A DNA stretch of 64,000 nucleotides from Haloarcula marina (GTDB lineage Archaea; Halobacteriota; Halobacteria; Halobacteriales; Haloarculaceae): positions 2,914,001-2,978,000 of the forward strand of contig NZ_CP100404.1 of assembly GCF_024218775.1 (NCBI RefSeq). The letters are read 5' to 3'. The notes under the pieces were generated by a model, which searched no databases, was not told the DNA's origin, and saw nothing but the letters and a program-made list of their open reading frames with translations. Positions 46,109 to 54,043 of the stretch are shown in pieces; the first letter of the stretch is position 1; each line of letters opens with the position of its first letter. The position numbers were made by a program, and so were the translations under genes.

Positions 46109-47476
46109 ATGCCGACCGAAAATCGCGACTATAACCTTCCTCAAGAGGGCGACGCCGACTGGCACGTCCCAGTCAACGAAAACTGGCAACTGATAGATGC
46201 AGACGTGCAAGCCGCGTTGGAAGCAGCGCAGGAGGCACTCGACGCAGCCACCAGCGATACCAGCGACAGCACCGACGGCAGTACCTCAGACACGACCGAT
46301 GACAGCACGACCGATTCCACCACTGGCGGAACGGGATTTACCTGGGATCAGACCCACGTCGATACGTCCTGGCTGACTGACGCGGCCGTAAACGATACCC
46401 TGAACGTCGAGAAAGTCACGTCCCTGGACTTGGAAGGGTCCGGTTCCATCACCGAAGCCGTCCAGAACGGCGGCAGCGATCCGACAGTCATCGTCTTCGA
46501 AGTCGGTGGCGTCATCGACATCGGCGGTGGTCCGTACTGGCGGATGGAGCAGCCGAACACGTACATCGCGGGCCAGACCGCACCATCCCCCGGTATCTCC
46601 ATGATTCGGGGTGGACCCCGATTAGAGGCCGAGAACGTCATCGTTGAGCACATGTCCTTCTTCTGTGGCGACGACGTGAACGACACGACTAAGGCTGGTG
46701 CCGTCACCATCGACGAACAGCCCAACGTCTTGCTCAACCACTGCACGGCCGCGTGGGCCACGGACGTTAACATCCGCGTCCCCGATGGCGGCGGTCCCGG
46801 TGCGTTCATCAATGGTATCTGTACAGAGGCACTGAACAACTCCAGCAACCCGGAAGCCCCTCACGGATACGGGTTCAACGCGCGATACGACGGGAAATGG
46901 GACCTGATGGGCAATATCTGGTCGCACAATTGGAAGCGTAATCCCCGCTCGCGACATCCCGACGTGGACATCATCTGGGTCAACAACTACGTCTGGAACT
47001 GGGGTAAGCGATTGTACCACGGACGCGAGGACGAGGGTCCCGACATCGACTGGATAGGCGACGTGGCGGAAGGCGGTCCGGATACCGACATCGGAGAAGG
47101 TGTCTTCGAGAACAACAAGGCGACCGTCTACTGGGAGGATAACACGCTCATCCCATCCGATACACCGCTGAACGACGGCAACGTCGACTACGTTGACCAA
47201 GCCATGAACCTCCCGGACGGCCTCAGCGTGTCCGACCTGACTCCATCCTCGGAGTTAGCCGACGCCCTCGTGCCGTCCGCTGGTCCTCGCCCGGCCGACC
47301 GACCCCCGCAGGAACAGCGTATCGTCGACGACTTCGTGAACCGAGGTGGAGAGATAATCGACCACCACGACGAGGTAGGCGGGTACCCCTCCTACTCGCC
47401 GAACATGCGGTCACTCAATCCGCCGAGCACCGGTGTGCTGGACTGGGTCCAGCAGTACACGAACGAAGTCGAATAA
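46109..47476 (+). CDS. Pectate-lyase-like beta-helix protein with a tail-fibre-like N-terminal domain
   Basis: The start is ATG 46109, 2 nt after the previous stop and preceded by a good Shine-Dalgarno site, giving 455 residues. Residues 1-40 form the YNLPQEGDADW domain and 45-75 are a Thr/Ser/Asp-rich linker. Residues 78 to the end resemble family 1 pectate lyases: LEGSGSITEAVQNGGSDPTV, VIDIGGGPYW, VIVEHMSFFCGDD, EQPNVLLNHCTAAWATDVNI and VDIIWVNNYVWNWGK, the pattern of stacked parallel beta helices. There is no Tat or Sec signal, so export, if any, must be by another route. It could cleave or bind uronate-rich polysaccharide, but the catalytic arginine is not identified. Confidence 0.65.
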   Translation: MPTENRDYNLPQEGDADWHVPVNENWQLIDADVQAALEAAQEALDAATSDTSDSTDGSTSDTTDDSTTDSTTGGTGFTWDQTHVDTSWLTDAAVNDTLNVEKVTSLDLEGSGSITEAVQNGGSDPTVIVFEVGGVIDIGGGPYWRMEQPNTYIAGQTAPSPGISMIRGGPRLEAENVIVEHMSFFCGDDVNDTTKAGAVTIDEQPNVLLNHCTAAWATDVNIRVPDGGGPGAFINGICTEALNNSSNPEAPHGYGFNARYDGKWDLMGNIWSHNWKRNPRSRHPDVDIIWVNNYVWNWGKRLYHGREDEGPDIDWIGDVAEGGPDTDIGEGVFENNKATVYWEDNTLIPSDTPLNDGNVDYVDQAMNLPDGLSVSDLTPSSELADALVPSAGPRPADRPPQEQRIVDDFVNRGGEIIDHHDEVGGYPSYSPNMRSLNPPSTGVLDWVQQYTNEVE

Positions 47477-47567
47477 GGCGTTCAGACGCGCGCCACATCT
47501 TCCCCCGGGGTTGCCCCCTTTCAACCCCGCATTCTCCCCAGTGAGCGGCGGGTGAGTGACTCGGCCG

Positions 47568-49214
47568 TCAGAGATAGCCGAGGTCTTCGAGTCGCTCAGT
47601 CACCTCGCCATCCGACGATTGGTCGTGGAGGGAACCCCTGGCGTACGGCACGTCGTCGAAGCGCCGTACGCGGACCGACGCTGCGAGCAAGTCCCGCGGG
47701 GCCGTCCCCGTCATCCGTTCGGGAACCGGTCGCCCCATCGCCGCCAACACCACGGGCGCGACGTCGGTCAGCGAGAGCCGTTCGGCCTCAAAGTCCTCAT
47801 CGAACGCCGGTCCCGACGCCACGAAGACGCCGTCGAGTTTGTGGTCGTGTTTGTCTACCCCGACGAATTCCCCACCGTAGAGCGAGTCCGAGAGACTGTT
47901 GTCCATGTCTCGCGGACGGACGACTACGTCAGGCCCGTGGTCGGCGAGCGGTCCGTCGTAAAACTCCTGCCGTCGCACAACGGAGTCGAACGCCGGTTGG
48001 CCGTCCGGCGTCTCGACGCGTTCCAGTAAGTCGACTATCTCCCGTTGAACCTGTTCATACTCCGAGGGTGCAACGACACCGTCCGGCTCTCTCCCCTCAA
48101 GGTTGATTCGGATTCCCAGTCGCGTGTGCCGCCGACAGTACGCCCGCGACTGTCGCCAGTCGACCTGTTTCGAGGTGGCGTCGACGAGGGCCTCGGGTAA
48201 CCTCTTGAACACCGCCGGCGGAACCCCGAGGGAGGTGGTCGTCCTGTACACCCGACCCGGCGTGATACCCGCACGGCCGAGCGTGTCAACGACAGTCGAG
48301 AGCATTTGAGTGGCCCACGACTCGTCGCGGTCATCGTCGACTGTCTCGCCGACGAGTTCCGACTTCCGGCCCCCGAGTGATGGCGTCGCCCCGCCTTCGG
48401 TCGTCTCCAAGTACCCGCCGCGTCGGAGCAGTTCGTTGACGAAGATGCGATGGCCTCGAACCGGTCCGATACCGTGGTCCGAGCAGACAATGACGTTTAC
48501 TGGCTCCGCTATCTCCTCCAGAACCGTCCCCATCAGGTCGTCGGCCGCTTCGTAGACCTGCCTGAATGCCGCGTCGTCGTCGAAATTGTGAACCACCGCG
48601 TCGGTCTTCTGGACCTGAACGAACGCGAACTCCCATTCTTTTTCGCGCACCAGATATTTCGCGGCCTGCTTTCGCGTGTCGATGAGGTCGAGATAGCCTT
48701 TCAGTCGCTCTTCCCCGTCCGAGGACTTCTCAGCGTGTGAGTAGATACGATACTGTTCGTCGATAGCGCCCGAAACTTCCTCGCGTATTCCGGACGGATG
48801 CCCGGAGACAGTCTCCTGTGCGATGTATCCCGGAATCATGACGCCCTCGATAGGTTCGGCCGGGTGCGTAATGGGAACGTTGAGCACTACTGACGGCACC
48901 CCCTCGGTCGACAGGAAGTCCCATATCGCTGGCGCCGCCACGTCCGCTCGAGAGATCAACTCGCCTTGGTCGGGATACCCGTCGTACCGAAAGAACCCGT
49001 ACGCGCCGTGATAACTGGGGTCGACTCCCGTGTACATCGAGGGCCACGCGCTCCCCGTCCACGGCGGATGTGTCGAGCGAAGCGGGGCCTCAAAGCCGCC
49101 CTCGCGGAGTCGTTCAAAATTCGGTAGCGATTCTCGATACCGGTCCAGATACCGAAAGTCGAGCGCGTCGAACCCGAATACGATTGTCCGAGAACTCGAG
49201 TCATCCCCGCTCAT
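47568..49214 (-). CDS. Alkaline-phosphatase-superfamily phosphodiesterase-like protein
   Basis: The start at ATG 49214 gives 548 residues. The front has TIVFGFDALDFRYLDRY with metal-binding Asp16, and the nucleophile region STHPPWTGSAWPSMYTGVDP with Thr53, as in nucleotide pyrophosphatase/phosphodiesterase-type enzymes. VIVCSDHGIGPVRGHRIFVN is the second metal site and DHGPDVVVRPRD follows later. It ends with EDLGYL. This type is annotated as a type I phosphodiesterase and is common in archaeal glycan loci. No signal peptide is visible. It lies alone on the minus strand between the pectate-lyase-like gene and the flippase gene. Confidence 0.78.
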   Translation of the reverse strand: MSGDDSSSRTIVFGFDALDFRYLDRYRESLPNFERLREGGFEAPLRSTHPPWTGSAWPSMYTGVDPSYHGAYGFFRYDGYPDQGELISRADVAAPAIWDFLSTEGVPSVVLNVPITHPAEPIEGVMIPGYIAQETVSGHPSGIREEVSGAIDEQYRIYSHAEKSSDGEERLKGYLDLIDTRKQAAKYLVREKEWEFAFVQVQKTDAVVHNFDDDAAFRQVYEAADDLMGTVLEEIAEPVNVIVCSDHGIGPVRGHRIFVNELLRRGGYLETTEGGATPSLGGRKSELVGETVDDDRDESWATQMLSTVVDTLGRAGITPGRVYRTTTSLGVPPAVFKRLPEALVDATSKQVDWRQSRAYCRRHTRLGIRINLEGREPDGVVAPSEYEQVQREIVDLLERVETPDGQPAFDSVVRRQEFYDGPLADHGPDVVVRPRDMDNSLSDSLYGGEFVGVDKHDHKLDGVFVASGPAFDEDFEAERLSLTDVAPVVLAAMGRPVPERMTGTAPRDLLAASVRVRRFDDVPYARGSLHDQSSDGEVTERLEDLGYL

Positions 49215-49378
49215 GGCATCCCCCCCATCCATCCGCCGTCGGCTGTGTCGATGGTGACCCGCATAACGCGCCTGCCAAAGCACGGAGAATAGTTAGTTAT
49301 TCTTCGTGTTCGCGACTATGCTGGCCTTACTTGAAACGTTCGGGCCGTAACGGCCATACCGAGCGACTCGCGCATCGG

Positions 49379-50845
49379 TCACTTGATAAAGGACAGCACT
49401 TGCTTTGTCTCTAGCAGTCCAGTCACGAGCGACAGTGCTCCCCAGACAACGACGCCGACAGCGACGACAGCGACGAGCGTGACCCACCCGGTGATGTACT
49501 CAATGAGAGTGAACACGACGACGGACATCGTGGCCGTGATAAATGCAATCAGTCCGAGCCTCCGGAGTACAAATCCGGCGCGGAGGTCAAGTTCTTGCGT
49601 GATGATAGCGACGTTCGCGGCGGTGTAGAGGCCGCGTGTTGCCACAGTGGCGATGGCAGCACCCACGACCCCGATGACCGGTATTAACGCGACGTTCAAG
49701 CCGACGTTCAGCACGGCGGTGACCAGCCGGGCAATCGCTCGCTCGCGCGCTCGGCCGAGGTAGTCCAGCCCGTTATCCGAGATCTGCATCACCATCGTCA
49801 GTATCACGTACAGACCGAGAACCCGAAGCACGGCTACAGCGCCACTGTACTCCGCTCCGAACACGAGGGTAATTAGCGGTTCGGCGACGAGGACGAGACC
49901 GGCACCAGCGGGTGCATACAAAAGGAGTGCGTTCATCACCGTCTCTTCGTATATCCGGGAGATTCGACCGAGATTCCCTGCCGCCTTCTCACTGCCAAAC
50001 GTCGGCGAGATAGTGAAACTGAGAGCGGAGGTTGGTGCTAAGACGAAACTCACCACTTTCTCGCTGACCACGTAGTAGCTCACCGCGACAGGAGAGAGGA
50101 AGAACCCGACGAGGAGCGTGTCTATCCGCTTGTCCAAGACGATAGACGTGTTCGTCGCCATAATCGGGACCGCATACTCCGCGATTCGGCGTCGGAGCCC
50201 CGGTTCGGCGGTGGCCGTGGCGTCGTAGAAGCTACGGGCGCGTCGTGCGAGATAAACGAAACCGACGACGCTCGCGAGGAGCGAACTGATTACGTACCCC
50301 CAGAGCGCACCTGTTGCGCCGAACCCAGCGACGACGAGGCCCAGTGCGAGTAGCACGCGGCTGACTCGGCCGACCGCTCGCAGCACGGCGACGAATGTGA
50401 TGTCCTCAAACCCCTGAATGACCTTCTCCAAGTACGCCACCAGCGTCCCGAACACCATGAACAGCGTGCCGAGGAGCAGAAACGGGACCAACGCCGATTC
50501 GTTCAGGAGAGTGGCGATGTAGCGATGACTGGCCACCAGCACCAGCCCCGCGAGGAGGATGGATCCGACATTGAAAAGCAGCGATGTTCGCACGATGTGC
50601 GGAATCTGCGTCGGGTCGGTCTCCCTGTACTCGGCGATGTATCTGCCAGCCGAGCGTGCGATACCGAACCGTGCGACCAACTGAAATGTACTGGCGACGG
50701 TGAGCGCGAGAAAGAGTACCCCGTAATTGCTGGGGTCCAACAGCCGCGCCAGCCCAACGGAAAGCGCGGCTCCAGCAGCGGCGGTGATGAACTTGCTTAC
50801 GAGTTGAGCCCTGAAACGCGAGGCGAGTTCGTCCTTGAGACTCAT
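49379..50845 (-). CDS. Wzx-type polysaccharide flippase (MATE/MVF-like)
   Basis: The 488-residue protein has about 14 hydrophobic segments. The N-terminus has RFRAQLVSKFITAAAGAALS followed by LARLLDPSNYGVLFLALTVA, the marker of the Polysacc_synt/Wzx flippase family. The middle has YAVPIMATNTSIVLDKRIDT and the C-terminal half ends with a helix pair and SLVTGLLETKQVLSF. Wzx proteins flip lipid-linked oligosaccharide across the membrane. Haloarchaeal N-glycosylation uses a related protein (AglR in Haloferax) with proposed flippase function. An ABC-type candidate flippase exists at 28648. Confidence 0.85.
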   Translation of the reverse strand: MSLKDELASRFRAQLVSKFITAAAGAALSVGLARLLDPSNYGVLFLALTVASTFQLVARFGIARSAGRYIAEYRETDPTQIPHIVRTSLLFNVGSILLAGLVLVASHRYIATLLNESALVPFLLLGTLFMVFGTLVAYLEKVIQGFEDITFVAVLRAVGRVSRVLLALGLVVAGFGATGALWGYVISSLLASVVGFVYLARRARSFYDATATAEPGLRRRIAEYAVPIMATNTSIVLDKRIDTLLVGFFLSPVAVSYYVVSEKVVSFVLAPTSALSFTISPTFGSEKAAGNLGRISRIYEETVMNALLLYAPAGAGLVLVAEPLITLVFGAEYSGAVAVLRVLGLYVILTMVMQISDNGLDYLGRARERAIARLVTAVLNVGLNVALIPVIGVVGAAIATVATRGLYTAANVAIITQELDLRAGFVLRRLGLIAFITATMSVVVFTLIEYITGWVTLVAVVAVGVVVWGALSLVTGLLETKQVLSFIK

Positions 50846-51090
50846 CGATGGCCTACGACACTGACGCGACGTGTCCGCTCCAGAACGTCGCGAGCGCGAA
50901 TCACCCGCGTTTGGTGGATATCGAGTAAACCGTTGGTCGGTGCTGTACGTCCCGCCGACGGCTGCGTCACGTAGCGTCCAGTGGGCTGCGAAAACTTCCG
51001 GTATCGACGACGCACCCGCCGATATCTCGCTCGAGTGGCATCAAGGGCGCTAGTCCCACAGTTCACGTGGAAACCTGCTGGAGCACAGCT

Positions 51091-51117
51091 ATATTGGTAT
51101 AGAGTACGTACCAATAT
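51091..51117 (+). promoter_or_regulatory. Perfect 9-bp inverted repeat before the YdjM-like gene
   Basis: Arms atattggta (51091-51099) and taccaatat (51109-51117) are perfect complements, separated by 9 nt. The right arm ends 11 nt before the ATG at 51129. The arrangement looks like an operator for a dimeric regulator or a start-proximal hairpin. Confidence 0.5.
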
Positions 51118-51128
51118 CATCCAGTGTC

Positions 51129-51749
51129 ATGATGCCGTGGGAACACGCTTTCGTCGGGTACGTTAGCTACTCACTGTTCGTCCACGCAGTCTACCGCGCG
51201 TCACCGACGAGTGCGTCGACAATCGTGGTCGGTGTTGGCTCGCTGTTCCCGGACCTCGTCGATAAGCCCCTTGCGTGGGAGTTGGGCATATTCCCGAGCG
51301 GGTATGGTATCGCTCACTCGGTTTTCTTCGCGTTGCCTGTGTCGGTTGCCACAGGATGGTTCGCGTGGTCACGCGGACGGCCGCGGCTTGGCATAGCGTT
51401 CACAGTGGGCTACCTCCTCCATCTCATGGCCGACCTCGGCTCGAAGTTTCTCCTCGATGGGGAACTGCAATTGGCCCGGGTTCTGTGGCCGATTCGGCAG
51501 GCTGGGTCAGGATACGACACCGGGTTCGTCGGAGAACTGACAGGCAACATCGTCGGGTACGTCCGCTGGATGAGCAGCGAGATGGTGTCTGCCAACCCGG
51601 ACCCGTACTTCCTCCTCCTGCTCGGAATTTGGCTACTTGGAATGGCAGTGTGGCTTTATGACGGAATGCCCGTCGCCCGCGACCTGTTCGACGCGGTCAG
51701 ACGAGTAGTGCGTGATATCGCTCGCGCCGCGCGGTCCTCCCGACGCTGA
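51129..51749 (+). CDS. YdjM-like membrane-bound metal-dependent hydrolase family protein
   Basis: The 206-residue protein begins MMPWEHAFVGYVSYSLFVH, has VVGVGSLFPDLVDKPLAWEL, GIAHSVFFALP and VGYLLHLMADLGSKFLLDGE, and four or five hydrophobic segments. The spaced histidines and the Asp after LFPD match the YdjM/DUF457 family of putative membrane-bound metal-dependent hydrolases, for which a substrate is unknown. The second ATG at 51132 is equally possible. A perfect 9-bp inverted repeat lies just upstream. It is a single gene among glycan genes. Confidence 0.8.
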   Translation: MMPWEHAFVGYVSYSLFVHAVYRASPTSASTIVVGVGSLFPDLVDKPLAWELGIFPSGYGIAHSVFFALPVSVATGWFAWSRGRPRLGIAFTVGYLLHLMADLGSKFLLDGELQLARVLWPIRQAGSGYDTGFVGELTGNIVGYVRWMSSEMVSANPDPYFLLLLGIWLLGMAVWLYDGMPVARDLFDAVRRVVRDIARAARSSRR

Positions 51750-52228
51750 GAGAGGACGGAAACGGCGATTTCCGGACGATGCGTGATTACCGAGCCTGTT
51801 CGCAGCGCCGTGAATTTCGTCGCCTTCCGAACTCCCTCGCGGTTGTCTTTTCTCGTCAGTACTCCCGGGCGCACTACGGCGTGACGCCACGACGCACCGA
51901 AGTGGACAGTGGAATAGTATAGTAAGGCCATCGTACCAGAATCGACTACACTCGGGTATCGATACGCTTTTGCCTCCAAGATGCCGGAGTCAGATACGTC
52001 GAATCAACGGACAGAACGTGGAGAGAGTTGGTAAGGTGGTATTTTTGGGAACTTATCCATAGATATTCTTTGTTTCAATATCTCGCAACAAACTCCGTCA
52101 CAAACGCTGAAATTTCCAGAATCCGGTGTGAAAGTAGTTCCAGACAGTCTACAGAGAGCGCCACAAATAGCCAGCGTAACTGGTAAACGAGTATATATCT
52201 TTACTAATCCGATATAATCGATAGGGGC
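51750..52228 (+). other. Gene-free stretch with AT-rich promoter region
   Basis: No gene is supported on either strand. From about 52020 the DNA is AT-rich, and tatatat near 52192-52198 lies about 30 nt before the ATG at 52229, a plausible TATA element with a short leader. Confidence 0.4.
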
Positions 52229-53986
52229 ATGAAGGAGAGTGAAACGGGGTCCGAACGGACCTACCATTCTCGAAGAAGTGTCGTAAAAATCGCCGCGTCA
52301 GTGGCAGGACTCAATATTCTCGGAACAGGTGTCGGAGCGGCACAAGAAGAGCTCAACGTGAGAGATTTCGGGGCGACGGCTGATGACGACACGGAAGATA
52401 CGGAGGCGTTTCAAGATGCGGTGGATGCGGCACGCGGCGGTGGGACGGTGTACGTCCCTCCCGGCGAATACCTGATACGGCGGGTCCGAATCCGTGAGAA
52501 CACGACTATCTACGGTGAGGGGGAAGAATCGAAGTTGCTTCACGCACCGTGGAATCTCGACGAGTTCCCGACGACGAGCATCCTCCTCGTCAGGCGTGCG
52601 GACGACGTCACGATTCGCGACCTCGGCTTCAGCGGGAATCTCGACGCGATGACCTACACCGACGACCCCGGTTCGGGGAATTCGGACCTCCTCGACCTCA
52701 AAGGCGGACAGCGAGTGACCGTGGAAGGGTGCTATTTCGAAGAGCCCTTCACCGCCGACGTTATCGACGTCGACCTCACCGACGAGGCAGTCAATTACTC
52801 GATATCTGACAACTACATCGACATGCGGGCCTACGATAGGGCGAACGAGGGCATCCTGATGCGGGGACGGAACCACCAGATAACGAACAACTACGTAATC
52901 GGGTCCAACTCGCGTACGCGGGCGGCAATCGCCGTTGACGACGGTAGCACCAACAACAAATTCCAGGGGAACGTCGTGGAGGACAGCTACCGTGCGTACG
53001 ACATTCGCGGCGACCCCGACAATCCGACACATCCGTTTGTCGACAACGAAGCTGTCGGCACGTTCGAGTCAGAGAGTAATTTGGACGGAGCGATAGTCTC
53101 CAACTCGAACGACATCGAAGACGATGTCCCGGTCGCTGTCGAAACCCTCGAACCGACGAACATCGGCGCAACTTCCACACTCCTGCGAGGGAATCTGGTC
53201 GAACTCGGAGGTAACGACACCGTGGAGTGTTACTTCGAGTGGCGACAGACCGGCGCGGACGAGTGGAACGCGACGACGCCGCAGACGCTCGACGCGCCTG
53301 GAGAATTTAGCCAATCGCTCACTGACCTCGAAAGCGACACAGAGTACGAGTATCTGGCTATCGCCGAGAGCGACGCCGACAAGACTTCCGGCGTGGGATA
53401 CACGTTCGTGACCGCGACCGAGGACGGGTCGTCGACGCCGGGGACGGTCGTGTTCCAAGCGGGTGTCGATGGCTACGACGGCGCTGCCGATACCTACCTC
53501 CAAGAGTCACAACCGGACGAAAATTACGGGGCGGCGGCACAACTCCTCATCGACGGATCCAATCCGGGACGGACCCAACAGGTCGTTCAAGGCCTGCTGC
53601 GTTTCGATTCTATCGTCGGAAGCGACACCGGACAGGTCCCATCGGGGGGGACGGTTACCGAGGCCACGCTGACGCTCGAAATCACGAACAGCGGCTCTGG
53701 AGGCAGCTTCCACCCGATGTTGGTCGACTGGAGCGACACGGACACGTGGAACACGCTCGACGGAGGTATCCAAAACGACTCGACGGAAGCGGAAACTAAT
53801 CCCGACTTCAACACGGGAAGGGTCGACGAAGGAACGTTGACACTCGACGTAACCGACCGAGTGCAAGCGTGGGTCGATGGGCAAGCCAACAACGGATGGG
53901 GTATCCTCCCCAACGGGACTAACGGATGGGAGTTCTACTCGGCCGAAGGAGCGACGCCGCCGAAGTTGACCGTCACCTATGAATGA
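52229..53986 (+). CDS. Tat-exported beta-helix protein with fibronectin-like and DNRLRE domains
   Basis: The 585-residue protein has a Tat signal (SRRSVVKIAASVAGLNILGT). Residues 45 to about 285 are a right-handed beta-helix beginning VRDFGATADDDTEDTEAFQD, the pectate-lyase-3/glycosyl-hydrolase-28-like pattern for surface polysaccharide binding or cleavage. A fibronectin-like repeat (about 290-390) follows, with GNDTVECYFEWRQTGADEWN and YEYLAIAESD, similar to the repeats of the protein at 44222. The C-terminal 190 residues (DTYLQESQPDENYGAAAQLL, then LRFDS and WGILPNGTNGWEFYS) match a DNRLRE-type domain of secreted proteins. It is likely a surface protein of the polysaccharide coat. Confidence 0.78.
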   Translation: MKESETGSERTYHSRRSVVKIAASVAGLNILGTGVGAAQEELNVRDFGATADDDTEDTEAFQDAVDAARGGGTVYVPPGEYLIRRVRIRENTTIYGEGEESKLLHAPWNLDEFPTTSILLVRRADDVTIRDLGFSGNLDAMTYTDDPGSGNSDLLDLKGGQRVTVEGCYFEEPFTADVIDVDLTDEAVNYSISDNYIDMRAYDRANEGILMRGRNHQITNNYVIGSNSRTRAAIAVDDGSTNNKFQGNVVEDSYRAYDIRGDPDNPTHPFVDNEAVGTFESESNLDGAIVSNSNDIEDDVPVAVETLEPTNIGATSTLLRGNLVELGGNDTVECYFEWRQTGADEWNATTPQTLDAPGEFSQSLTDLESDTEYEYLAIAESDADKTSGVGYTFVTATEDGSSTPGTVVFQAGVDGYDGAADTYLQESQPDENYGAAAQLLIDGSNPGRTQQVVQGLLRFDSIVGSDTGQVPSGGTVTEATLTLEITNSGSGGSFHPMLVDWSDTDTWNTLDGGIQNDSTEAETNPDFNTGRVDEGTLTLDVTDRVQAWVDGQANNGWGILPNGTNGWEFYSAEGATPPKLTVTYE

Positions 53987-54043
53987 GTGGTCTCCGAGTG
54001 AGAGAGCCTCGCCGACTGGCGTCAGATAGCGCCTGCGCAGGTC

